From the NCBI GenBank assembly GCA_020348925.1, contig CP070758.1, forward strand, positions 563,581 to 576,368: 12,788 bases of DNA. Direction: 5' to 3'. Positions 1 through 7,791 of this stretch are shown piece after piece. A model generated the notes under the pieces. The model made no database searches. It was not told the origin of the DNA and saw only the letters and a list, made by a program, of their open reading frames with translations. Numbering within the stretch: position 1 is the stretch's first letter; the number at the start of each line of letters is the position of its first letter. The stretch comes from Gemmatimonadota bacterium. Its GTDB lineage: Bacteria > JBHIER01 > G020348925. A program made the translations under genes and the position numbers.

Positions 1-293
1 ATTCTTTTAACATTATGAACAGTAATTTGCTTTGTTGGTTCTGGAAGTGGTAAAAAGCGACGGTAGACATTTGAACGTCTATAAATAGAGTCTGGTTTAT
101 TTGGTTTTCCTTTTCTGACAAAGAGCAAACCGTATTTTACCAGCCAAGTGTTGGCTCTATCAATTTTATGATGATAAATAGGGTCCTTTAATCCGAGGCG
201 TTCTGCGACATATATACCCGAATTTCTTAAATCGATTTGAACCTCACAATTTTGATGTCGCTCAAATTCCTTTATTATCTCATAATGTGTCAT
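1..293 (-). CDS. Partial unrecognised protein, cut by the window edge and by the IS end
   Basis: The minus strand is open from base 293 to the window edge (97 codons and more). The reading starts MTHYEIIKEFERHQ and continues through LGLKDPIYHHKIDRANTW and LLFVRKGKPNKP. It is basic and rich in Tyr and Arg, and has no motif I can name. The ATG uses base 293, which is also the first base of the predicted IS terminus, and the frame continues upstream inside the IS to a TAA near 330. The true N-terminus has therefore probably been removed by the IS, and the ATG may be fortuitous. The sequence is clearly AT-richer than the genes after 2141, which hints at separate ancestry. It could be a remnant rather than an active gene. 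That it is coding is inferred only from the open frame and its protein-like composition. Confidence 0.5.
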   Translation of the reverse strand, partial: MTHYEIIKEFERHQNCEVQIDLRNSGIYVAERLGLKDPIYHHKIDRANTWLVKYGLLFVRKGKPNKPDSIYRRSNVYRRFLPLPEPTKQITVHNVKR

Positions 294-332
294 GTAGGTC
301 GTCAAAGCAAGTCGGAAGTTTGATACCACATA

Positions 333-1358
333 TTAAGAGACGCTTTCAGCAAAATCAAGCGATTTCTTAGTTCTTCCAATCACCCCCTTTCCTAAATTCT
401 CAAATCGTCTCAGTTTCAGCGTTTTCTCCTTGATGTAATCCCGCATCCTCAGGATCTTCTGTCCCCTCCCATGATACACATCGGCAGGCGTGAGATTGTC
501 CAATGACTCATGATAACGGTGGTTGTTGTAATACTCCACAAACTCACCGATGGCCAGTTTCAGATCACCAGGAAAGTAGTAATTATCGAGGGTCACCACA
601 TTCTTCATCGACCGGTGATACCGTTCGATCTTCCCCTGGGTCTGGGGATGATACGGTGCACTCCGGATATGAGCCATCTCCTTTTTGCCCAGATATTCCT
701 GCATCTGTTTCGATATATAGCATGGCCCGTTGTCTGACAAAAGCCTTGGTCTGTGTCGAACCTGGACTTCGCTCACACCGGTCTTCTCCAGGGCCAGATC
801 AAGCGTCTGCTCCACATCATCGGTTGACATGGTCGGTGTCAGTCTCCAGGACAAAATGTAACGGGAATAGTCATCCATGACCGTACACAGGTAATACCAG
901 CCCCAGTGGATGATCTTGAAGTAGGAGAAATCCGTCTGCCACAGCTCATTGACCTTTTTTGTCGGTTGATGGAACTTGTCACTGGCAGACACGACGATGT
1001 AGGCAGGACTGGTGATCAGATCATATGCCTTCAAGATCCTGTACACACTCGATTCCGATATGAAGTATTCCTGGGTATCGGTAATATGCCATGCCAGCTC
1101 CCGGGGGGATTTTTCCGGATATTCCAAAGCGATATCGACGATCTGCTCCCGAATAGGGTCAGGTATCCTATTCCAGAACCGCCTGGGGGTCGGCTTCCGG
1201 TCGGCCAGTCCATCATAGCCGTTCTCGTTATACCGCCGATACCAGTCATAAAAGGTGCTGCGACAGACATCAAGCTCTTTAAGGGTCTGTTTCACTGGTA
1301 GAGGCGACTCTTCTACCAATCTGATGATCTCCATCTTCTCTGCCTGGCTGTACCGCAT
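333..1358 (-). CDS. IS3-family transposase OrfB (DDE catalytic subunit)
   Basis: This 341-residue DDE recombinase carries the catalytic half of the IS3 transposase, which cuts and joins the element's ends during transposition. Residues 1-60 look like helix-turn-helix (RSTFYDWYRRYNENGYDGL). The rve integrase core follows from about 135. The catalytic triad is visible as D143 (WQTDFSYF), D209 (LLSDNG) and E245 (GKIERYHRS), with exactly 35 residues between the second Asp and the Glu as in IS3 family members. MDDYSRY at 161-167 is another family hallmark. All motifs are intact, so the enzyme may be active. It is 14 bp downstream of orfA in the -1 frame. The -1 frame is open from the A7 run in orfA through to this ATG, so the natural product is probably an OrfAB fusion, with separate OrfB from the ATG at 1358 also possible. 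Confidence 0.95.
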   Translation of the reverse strand: MRYSQAEKMEIIRLVEESPLPVKQTLKELDVCRSTFYDWYRRYNENGYDGLADRKPTPRRFWNRIPDPIREQIVDIALEYPEKSPRELAWHITDTQEYFISESSVYRILKAYDLITSPAYIVVSASDKFHQPTKKVNELWQTDFSYFKIIHWGWYYLCTVMDDYSRYILSWRLTPTMSTDDVEQTLDLALEKTGVSEVQVRHRPRLLSDNGPCYISKQMQEYLGKKEMAHIRSAPYHPQTQGKIERYHRSMKNVVTLDNYYFPGDLKLAIGEFVEYYNNHRYHESLDNLTPADVYHGRGQKILRMRDYIKEKTLKLRRFENLGKGVIGRTKKSLDFAESVS

Positions 1359-1372
1359 ATACCGCCCAACCT

Positions 1373-1720
1373 TTATTCCATGCCTTTCAGACTTTTTTTA
1401 AACACTCGGTTCTTCAGAGCCAGTTCAGCCACTAACTGTTTGAGCTGTTCGTTCTCCTTGCGATAGGCTTCCACTTCACTGCTAGTCGCCTCACGCTCAG
1501 TATCACCCAACAGCCGTTTCTTCCCAGCTTCAAGGAACTCTTTACTCCAGCGATAATAAAGATTGGGGTTGATTCCTTCTCTGCGGCAGAGCGATTTGAT
1601 ACTCTCCTCTCCTCGCAGCCCTTCTAAAACGATCCCTATCTTCTCTTCAGCACTAAACTTTCTTCTCGTCCTTCGTTTAATCTCTCGTACGACAGATTCT
1701 GGTGTGGTCTTCTGTTCCAT
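1373..1720 (-). CDS. IS3-family transposase OrfA (HTH and leucine zipper)
   Basis: This 115-residue DNA-binding subunit recognises the IS ends. Residues about 17-62 form the HTH_Tnp_1 helix-turn-helix (RRKFSAEEKIGIVLEGLRG, then INPNLYYRWSKEF). Residues about 80-108 form a heptad coiled coil (EVEAYRKENEQLKQLVAELA) typical of OrfA multimerisation. The start at 1720 is supported by an AAAGGAG site at 1727-1733 with six bases of spacing. Near the C-terminus the codons TTT AAA AAA AGT give an A7 run. A -1 shift there leads through KSERHGIKVGRYMRYSQ into OrfB without a stop. Without the shift, translation ends at GME at 1373. Confidence 0.95.
   Translation of the reverse strand: MEQKTTPESVVREIKRRTRRKFSAEEKIGIVLEGLRGEESIKSLCRREGINPNLYYRWSKEFLEAGKKRLLGDTEREATSSEVEAYRKENEQLKQLVAELALKNRVFKKSLKGME
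1393..1399 (-). promoter_or_regulatory. A7 slippery run for -1 frameshift orfA to orfB
   Basis: The minus strand has seven consecutive A bases near the end of orfA. The two frames differ by -1, and the -1 frame stays open for 13 codons from here to the OrfB ATG. The zero-frame phase is TTT AAA AAA AGT, not the textbook A AAA AAG phase. Slippage on the P-site Lys codon, or transcriptional slippage on the run, is therefore as likely as tandem tRNA slippage. Confidence 0.6.
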
Positions 1721-1808
1721 TTCTGACTCCTTTCGGAAGAGTCAAGGTAACAAAATCCATCTCTTAATTCAAACACCAAATCTGTCCGAAATGTTCTGAC
1801 GGCTCACA

Positions 1809-1955
1809 ATGGCGAAGAAAATGGGAATTTCTCTGAATCTCTTGGTAAATAGTCTCATATCTCAAAATTTAACTGCAGAGGAGATTGATTACGACTTCAC
1901 AAAACGGTTTGACATGATAGAATCAAAGCTTAGTAAAACTCATGTCAGACGGTAA
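1809..1955 (+). pseudogene. Ribbon-helix-helix-like DNA-binding remnant
   Basis: This frame encodes 48 residues: MAKKMGISLNLLVNSLISQN, then LTAEEIDYDFTKRFDMIESKL and a short basic tail. The segment KKMGISLNLLVNSLI resembles the second half of Arc/HicB/CopG-type ribbon-helix-helix proteins (usually LAKKxGxSLNxLIN), but the N-terminal strand and first helix are missing. The ATG is the first triplet after the IS end at 1808, no ribosome-binding site precedes it, and a TGA lies in frame at 1797. The likeliest reading is the C-terminal end of an antitoxin- or regulator-like gene whose 5' part was lost when the IS inserted. The 5' part is not present on the other side of the IS. Confidence 0.5.
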
Positions 1956-2032
1956 AGATAATTATCGTTCCTCGCCTAATTCTGTTCATGCTCAACCTAG
2001 CAGGTCATCCACAATTTATCCTAAAAGATTAC

Positions 2033-2061
2033 TTGACTTATAGATTTCTCTCTTTTACATT
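2033..2061 (+). promoter_or_regulatory. Sigma70-like promoter for kptA
   Basis: TTGACT (2033-2038, 5 of 6 to consensus) and TACATT (2056-2061, 4 of 6) are separated by exactly 17 bases. They lie about 80 bp upstream of the kptA start and downstream of all IS and remnant sequence. No other candidate of comparable quality was seen in this gap. Confidence 0.5.
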
Positions 2062-2080
2062 CGTATGCACGAAAGCATGT

Positions 2081-2106
2081 ATGCATGAATTTGGAAATGC
2101 ATGAAT
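2081..2106 (+). repeat. Two direct copies of ATGCATGAAT in the kptA leader
   Basis: ATGCATGAAT occurs at 2081-2090 and again at 2097-2106, a 16-bp period. A related GCATGTATGCATG stretch precedes them. They sit just downstream of the proposed -10 (2056-2061), in the expected 5' untranslated region. They may be an operator or simply a short tandem duplication. Confidence 0.45.
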
Positions 2107-2140
2107 GTGGATGTGTGTAAGTGTGTGAAGGATTGAATTC

Positions 2141-2746
2141 ATGATTGATGAAATTTCGCGAAGACCTGTCGAGGATGAGACGGATAGAAACCTCGTCAGG
2201 ATCAGCAAATTCCTTAGCCTTGTGCTGCGGCACAAGCCGGAGACGATCGGACTGGAACTGGATGAGCAGGGATGGGCACGGGTTGATGAACTTCTATCCA
2301 AAGCCAATATGGCGGATTTACCCATGGATAGGGTATTGTTACGCCAGGTGGTCGAAGGCAGCGACAAGAAACGGTTCGCGTTCAGTGCGGATGGTGAAAA
2401 GATTCGAGCCAACTATGGCCACTCGATCGCAATCGATCTTGGTCGTGAATCAGCCGAACCACCGGAATTCCTTTTTCACGGGACAGCTATACGTTTCATA
2501 GTATCTATAAAGATGAAAGGAATCATTCCACAAGAGCGAACACATGTGCATTTATCGCCGGATGAGGAGTCGGCGATGGAAGTGGGGCGCCGTCACGGCA
2601 GTCCTGTTGTTCTGACTATCAAAGCGCGTCGCATGTATGAAGACGGATTCAAATTCTACCCGTCGGCCAGTGGTATCTGGCTGACGGAAAAAGTACCCTC
2701 CGAGTATATCATATTTCCGGCCGATACAGATTATTCAATGTTTTAA
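2141..2746 (+). CDS. kptA: RNA 2'-phosphotransferase, Tpt1/KptA family
   Basis: KptA removes an internal RNA 2'-phosphate by transferring it to NAD+, giving 2'-OH RNA, nicotinamide and ADP-ribose 1'',2''-cyclic phosphate. In eukaryotes this finishes tRNA splicing; the bacterial substrate is not settled. The 201-residue length fits the family. The N-terminal RNA-binding lobe has SKFLSLVLRHKPE (22-34). The linker has KKRFAFSADGEKIRANYGHS (76-95). The NAD-binding lobe has LFHGT (111-115), RTHVHLS (133-139), GSPVVLTIKA (153-162) and SGIWLT (177-182). The catalytic Arg-His-Arg-Arg set is intact as R30, H31, R78 and R133, with the same spacing as in characterised bacterial Tpt1. The start is supported by GAAGGA at 2127-2132, eight bases upstream. 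The gene stands alone, with its own promoter-like site and no RNA ligase or tRNA-processing neighbour. Confidence 0.96.
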   Translation: MIDEISRRPVEDETDRNLVRISKFLSLVLRHKPETIGLELDEQGWARVDELLSKANMADLPMDRVLLRQVVEGSDKKRFAFSADGEKIRANYGHSIAIDLGRESAEPPEFLFHGTAIRFIVSIKMKGIIPQERTHVHLSPDEESAMEVGRRHGSPVVLTIKARRMYEDGFKFYPSASGIWLTEKVPSEYIIFPADTDYSMF

Positions 2747-2908
2747 GAATCTCCATTTGTTGATCGTCGCAAGAATATGTGGATATGTTCTCTATTTGTT
2801 TTTGACTGTCCGCCAAATTCTATATGGTGAGTTAACAGAGAGACCAGATAGTGGAGATATAAGGTTAGGATTAATATTCTCTTCGCATGATTGAAGTCAT
2901 AAACTGAA

Positions 2909-3111
2909 TTCATCTTCTTTTTCTTTGCTGGCCAAAGAAAAAGAAGCAAAAAGAAAGGCCAGCCCAAATCCTTCGCCGAGACTGCAAAGGCTCACTTTAC
3001 TGTTTTTTCCAAACTCATCCCCGCTATCGCGGGGATTCATACACGGAAAAAAAGACCGCTTCGTTCGCCTGTCGGTCTAACGGCTCAGGCTTAAGGGCAC
3101 TAAAGAGCCAA
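2909..3111 (+). repeat. Structured dispersed repeat, copy 1 (shortest, uninterrupted)
   Basis: This is the simplest of three related copies. The order of elements is as follows. H1 is a perfect 14-bp hairpin (arms 2914-2927 and 2933-2946, loop CTGGC). GGCCAG at 2957-2962 is complementary to that loop. CCTTCGCCGAGAC follows. H2 is nested: outer stem TTTTTTCC 3003-3010 with GGAAAAAA 3045-3052, inner 8-bp stem ATCCCCGC 3017-3024 with GCGGGGAT 3029-3036 around TATC. GACCG...CGGTC comes next. H4 pairs GGCTC 3082-3086 with GAGCC 3105-3109. The most conserved block across copies is TCTAACGGCTCAGGCTT with the following AGGGCA. It may be a structured RNA, a mobile hairpin element or a protein-binding array. 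Confidence 0.8.
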
Positions 3112-3171
3112 GACAACATAATTCTCAGGAATTGATCCCGTTTTTGATAACTCAATACTGTAAAAATCCCC

Positions 3172-3200
3172 TTGACGAAGCGGTGTGCACGTTGTACTTT
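3172..3200 (+). promoter_or_regulatory. Candidate promoter for the SPFH/zinc-ribbon operon
   Basis: TTGACG (3172-3177) is followed after 17 bases by TACTTT (3195-3200). The -35 is good and the -10 weak. It lies about 185 bp upstream of the SPFH start, just after repeat copy 1, and would give a leader containing the hairpin at 3214-3232. Confidence 0.35.
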
Positions 3201-3213
3201 AAGCGGAACTGCT

Positions 3214-3232
3214 CGACGGAGTTTCGCCGTCG
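3214..3232 (+). promoter_or_regulatory. Leader hairpin upstream of the SPFH gene
   Basis: CGACGG (3214-3219) and CCGTCG (3227-3232) form a perfect 6-bp GC-rich stem with loop AGTTTCG. It lies just downstream of the candidate -10 at 3195-3200, so it would be near the 5' end of the transcript. No T-run follows, so it is not an intrinsic terminator. It may stabilise the 5' end or be incidental. Confidence 0.35.
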
Positions 3233-3385
3233 CGATTAATGAAATTGGAATAGGGGCGAGTGTCCTCACGAGCCGAGTAACTCTTTGACTTTTTAACTTT
3301 TTCACCTTCATCGGAGTCCGGGAAAGTGTAGTTGTTGAAATATCTGTGAAGATTGAGTAAGAAATGATAAACGAAAGGAGCGACC

Positions 3386-4516
3386 ATGGGCACGGATAAC
3401 ATCATTTTCTTGGAAGTCATCGAATGGTTTGACAAGACGGGACAGGAGCTGGTGCATCGGATTCCTGAAAAAGGCTCGGGCGAGATCAAATTCGGGGCAC
3501 AGTTGATCGTCCGGGACAACCAGGCGGCGGTCATGTTTTACAAGGGCAAAGCCCTGGACGCTTTCGGGCCCGGCCGACATACTTTGAAAACGGGTAATAT
3601 CCCCATCCTTACCAAGATCCTGGTCATCCCCTGGGGAATGACGAGCCCCCTTCGCGCCGAGGTCTACATGGTCAATATGAAGGTCTTTCCCAACCTCAAG
3701 TGGGGCACGCGGGAGCCGGTGGCCTTCAAGGATTCGGAGCTGGGGCTGGTCCGACTGCGGGCCCACGGTGTGTTCAACCTTCAGGTGGTCCAGCCGGTGC
3801 TCTTCATCAACAGCCTCGTGGGTACCATGGGTATATTCACGACAGAGGAGGTCGAAGAATATCTTAAGCGCGTCATTGTGTCACGGTTTAACGATCACCT
3901 GGGTGAAGAACTGGATAACCTTTTCGATCTGCCCGGCAGGTATGAAGAATTGTCCGAAGGCTTGCAAAAACGCTTGCAGGAAGATTTTGGCCGTTTCGGT
4001 CTGAGCCTCGAACATCTCTATATCACGTCAATAACACCACCGCCTGACGTCCAGAAGGCCATCGACGACAAGAGCCGCCTCAGTGTGATTCAAGATCTGG
4101 ACAAATTGGTCAAGATGAAAGCGGCCATGGCCATGGAAAAAGCCTCCGAATCAACGGGTGAAGCCGGCGCAGGATTCGGCATGGGGATGGGTTTTATGAT
4201 GCCGGCCATGTTTGCCAGCGCAATGAGACCCGAGACCGAAACAAAATCGGCCGCGGCGAAAGAGAAAGTTCAATGCCCGGACTGTAAGAATGCGATTCCC
4301 GAGGATGCGAAATTCTGTCCCCACTGCGGGCATCAGCAGGTCGTCTTCGGCCAGTGCACCAACTGCGGGAAAAACCTGCCACCGAACGCGAAGTTCTGCC
4401 CCAGGTGCGGGCGTCAGGTGGACGAGAAACCCACGCTCAAAATATGTCCCCAGTGTAAAACTGAGAACCTGCCCGGGGCCGCCTTTTGCAATCAGTGCGG
4501 GGAAAAGTTAGGGTAA
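3386..4516 (+). CDS. SPFH/band-7 (stomatin-prohibitin-like) protein with three C-terminal zinc ribbons
   Basis: This 376-residue protein resembles the COG4260/YdjI type: a stomatin/prohibitin-related scaffold with a C-terminal zinc-ribbon tail. The SPFH region runs from about 8 to 240, starting with a segment like [17 protein letters not shown] and including [20 protein letters not shown] and [15 protein letters not shown] Gly/Met-rich hydrophobic linker follows (about 260-280). Three CxxC...CxxC zinc ribbons come last: C297/C300/C311/C314, C324/C327/C338/C341 and C354/C357/C368/C371. No N-terminal membrane helix is visible, so membrane attachment, if any, is peripheral. AAAGGAG at 3374-3380 supports the start. 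The stop is one base before the next ATG (TAAAATG), so the two genes are translationally coupled. The cellular role of this family is poorly known; assembly into oligomeric membrane scaffolds is inferred from SPFH relatives. Confidence 0.92.
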   Translation: MGTDNIIFLEVIEWFDKTGQELVHRIPEKGSGEIKFGAQLIVRDNQAAVMFYKGKALDAFGPGRHTLKTGNIPILTKILVIPWGMTSPLRAEVYMVNMKVFPNLKWGTREPVAFKDSELGLVRLRAHGVFNLQVVQPVLFINSLVGTMGIFTTEEVEEYLKRVIVSRFNDHLGEELDNLFDLPGRYEELSEGLQKRLQEDFGRFGLSLEHLYITSITPPPDVQKAIDDKSRLSVIQDLDKLVKMKAAMAMEKASESTGEAGAGFGMGMGFMMPAMFASAMRPETETKSAAAKEKVQCPDCKNAIPEDAKFCPHCGHQQVVFGQCTNCGKNLPPNAKFCPRCGRQVDEKPTLKICPQCKTENLPGAAFCNQCGEKLG

Positions 4517-4517
4517 A

Positions 4518-5744
4518 ATGCATTTCACTGTCCAGCAGGAGTGTCCCCAGTGCGGCGGCCGCATTGAGCTTGAGGAGACCGACCACCTCATTCACTGCCC
4601 TTTTTGCCGTGTAAAGAATTTCCTCTTTGCCAAGGATTATCCGCGCTACATTCTCCCAGCGAAATCTCCAAAAAAAGAGATGATATATGCGCCGTATATG
4701 CGTTTCAAGGGTGTGGCCTTTTTCTGTTCCGGAACGTCCGTCCATCACCGGATCGTGGATGTGACCCTTCAGGGAACGAAATTGAAACAACTACCCCTAT
4801 CCCTGGGACTGAGGCCTCAAACACTGAAGATGGAATTTGTCTCTCCAAAGGTGACGGGCTCTTTTTTAAAGAACGCCATTGGTGTCAGCGATGTCTTCGC
4901 AAACGTGGGGAGCCGAAGATCCGTTTCCGGGGAAGAAAAACTGTTGCATCGAGCCTATGTCGGAGAGACACTGAGTTGTATCTATTCCCCTCTTTATGTC
5001 GAGAAGAATCAAGTCGTTGATGCTGTGACCAATAAACCCCTGACTGAACTTCCACATGGCGACGATGTTTTTGCTCAATTTACGGACACACATCCTGAGT
5101 GGCGGATTACGTTCATGTCCACTCTGTGTCCCAACTGCGGCTGGGATTTGGTGGGCGAACGGGACAGTGTGGTCTTGATCTGCAGGAACTGCAGTACAGT
5201 CTGGGAGGCGTCCGAAGGTAAGTTCATGGAGGTACAGTACAGCGTTGTTCCAGGCAAGAATGAGAGGACGGTGTATGTGCCCTTCTGGAGAATAACCGCC
5301 GAAGAGAACACCCTGCCGGTACATTCTTACGCTGATTTTATTCGAGTAACCGGGCAGCCAATGATGGTGCGGCAGGAGTGGGAGGCTCGGGAGATGTTCT
5401 TCTGCGTACCGGCCTTCAAGATCCGGCCCGGCGTTTTTCTGCGACTGGCGGTTCAGGCGACGTTTACTCAGCAGGATTTTGAAACTGATGGGGAGGGGCT
5501 TTCTGAAAACGTGTATCCGATCACGCTCCCACTAGCGGAAGCAGTTCAAGCCCTGAAAATTACTTTAGCGCGATCAACCGTGCATGAGAAAAAAGTCTTT
5601 CCGCTGCTTCCTCAGGTGAATTTTCGTGTCAAAGGTACAAATCTCGTTTTTCTCCCTTTCAGGGATAATGGAAATGAACTCATCCAGGAGCAGAAAGGAT
5701 TCAGTATTCTTAAAAATGCATTGAAGGCAGGGCGGAATTTGTGA
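4518..5744 (+). CDS. Zinc-ribbon protein of unknown function, internally duplicated, coupled to the SPFH gene
   Basis: I do not recognise a named family for this 408-residue protein. Two CxxC...CxxC zinc ribbons are evident: C9/C12/C27/C30 and C204/C207/C222/C225. Each is followed at nearly equal distance by an aromatic Pro-Arg motif, YAPYMRFKG at 58-66 and YVPFWRITA at 253-261. The protein thus looks like two copies of one module (zinc ribbon, about 25-residue linker, Tyr-x-Pro-aromatic strand, then a beta-rich domain). FFCVPAFKIRP (294-304) begins a third such strand-rich stretch. There is no signal peptide or membrane helix, so it is probably cytoplasmic. Its start is one base after the stop of the SPFH gene, with no separate strong ribosome-binding site. 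Coupled translation suggests the two proteins work together, perhaps as scaffold and partner, but nothing in the sequence gives a catalytic function. Confidence 0.85.
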   Translation: MHFTVQQECPQCGGRIELEETDHLIHCPFCRVKNFLFAKDYPRYILPAKSPKKEMIYAPYMRFKGVAFFCSGTSVHHRIVDVTLQGTKLKQLPLSLGLRPQTLKMEFVSPKVTGSFLKNAIGVSDVFANVGSRRSVSGEEKLLHRAYVGETLSCIYSPLYVEKNQVVDAVTNKPLTELPHGDDVFAQFTDTHPEWRITFMSTLCPNCGWDLVGERDSVVLICRNCSTVWEASEGKFMEVQYSVVPGKNERTVYVPFWRITAEENTLPVHSYADFIRVTGQPMMVRQEWEAREMFFCVPAFKIRPGVFLRLAVQATFTQQDFETDGEGLSENVYPITLPLAEAVQALKITLARSTVHEKKVFPLLPQVNFRVKGTNLVFLPFRDNGNELIQEQKGFSILKNALKAGRNL

Positions 5745-5786
5745 TTTAAGAGTTGTCCTTAAGGCACAGGTGGTTGCTGCGAAATA

Positions 5787-5823
5787 GATTCTTCGACTCC
5801 GCTCCGCTTCGCTCAGAATGACA
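5787..5823 (+). repeat. Short interspersed repeat, copy A (GATTCTTCGAC...CAGAATGACA)
   Basis: The 37-bp unit starts GATTCTTCGACTCCGCTCCG and ends TCGCTCAGAATGACA. It matches copy C (10684-10720) in the same orientation and copy B (9527-9564) in reverse. Similar TCATTCTGAGCGAAGCGAAGAATCT repeats are common in intergenic DNA of several bacterial phyla. Confidence 0.85.
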
Positions 5824-6024
5824 AAGAGTTTTATGTCGACCCTCGCGACAATGTGAGGCAGGCACGGCTCAACGGCTGGCATGAAATCTAAAAAGAGAAA
5901 AATCCACCCTAACTCTCTTTTTCACAAGGAGGGGATAAAGACATCTTATGGAAGGTGGGATTGAGGGTATAGTAAAATCCTGTAAGATAAAATTTGTCGT
6001 ATAGGAAGTTTCTATGGAAGCTCT

Positions 6025-6058
6025 TTGGACAGAACGGAGCAGGGATATATATCCCTGC
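6025..6058 (+). promoter_or_regulatory. Perfect 20-bp palindrome overlapping a possible promoter
   Basis: GCAGGGATATATATCCCTGC at 6039-6058 is a perfect palindrome. A weak TTGGAC at 6025-6030 and TATATC at 6048-6053 are 17 bases apart, so the -10 would sit inside the palindrome about 120 bp upstream of the decarboxylase start. This arrangement would suit an operator for a dimeric regulator, but the promoter boxes are weak. Confidence 0.4.
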
Positions 6059-6105
6059 AATACTATTCGCCCGTCATACATATACTTGGCGATCAAGGAA
6101 AGGAC

Positions 6106-6154
6106 GTAACCGTTCACCGAAACGGGCTTCGTTACCGTAACCGAATGACGTAAC
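6106..6154 (+). promoter_or_regulatory. Cluster of GTAAC half-sites with GTTACcGTAAC dyad
   Basis: GTAAC occurs at 6106-6110, 6137-6141 and 6150-6154. At 6131-6141 it forms the symmetric site GTTACCGTAAC. The cluster ends 19 bp before the decarboxylase start codon. It could bind a repressor, but this is recognised by symmetry only. Confidence 0.3.
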
Positions 6155-6173
6155 TTGTCAATACGGAGGGGAA

Positions 6174-7616
<1,443 letters not shown>

Positions 7617-7791
7617 AAAACGATGCCATGACATTGAGTACCGAAATAAAATAAGAATATGTAGATACCTCTTTGAGGTTTGTTGTAGAGATGTCACACA
7701 TTCACGAGTTGAATATATGGTGTGAGGCTTTGAAAGAGCATAGATATAACATTTGTTAACTTCGTGTTTCAAACGGAACACGTAATGAATA

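Larger units (their letters stand above)
293..1808 (-). mobile_element. IS3-family insertion sequence, 1516 bp, complete
   Basis: Two overlapping-type transposase frames (orfA, orfB) on the minus strand are bounded by imperfect terminal inverted repeats. The left end reads TGTAGGTCGTCAAAGCAAGT from 293. The right end, read on the minus strand from 1808, is TGTGAGCCGTCAGAACATTT. Seventeen of the first 24 positions match, and a further ATTAAGAGA block is shared about 35-40 bp in. Both ends have the 5'-TG...CA-3' form usual for IS3 elements, and the length fits the family. The flanking bases (GTCA before 293, ATGG after 1808) do not form a 3-4 bp target duplication. The two flanks also do not join into one gene, so DNA beside the element has probably been deleted or rearranged. 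Confidence 0.85.
2747..3385. other. Intergenic region kptA to SPFH gene (639 bp)
   Basis: No protein-coding frame here is convincing. The first 160 bp are AT-rich and featureless to my reading. Structured repeat copy 1 occupies 2909-3111. The remaining 270 bp hold a promoter candidate and a hairpin ahead of the SPFH gene. Minus-strand frames crossing the repeat are explained by the repeat itself. Confidence 0.7.
5745..6173. other. Intergenic region before the decarboxylase gene (429 bp)
   Basis: It contains one copy of the short TCGCTCAGAATGACA repeat (5787-5823), a perfect 20-bp palindrome (6039-6058) with a possible promoter, and GTAAC half-sites (6106-6154). I see no gene in it. No clear intrinsic terminator follows the zinc-ribbon gene. 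Confidence 0.7.

Noticed and set aside
503-1301. Plus-strand open frames across the transposase region
   Set aside because: They are antisense to OrfB, which has a complete DDE triad with D-35-E spacing.
7667-7685. ACCTC-TTT-GAGGT hairpin after the decarboxylase gene as a terminator
   Set aside because: The stem is only 5 bp and the following TTTGTTGT is a poor T-run.
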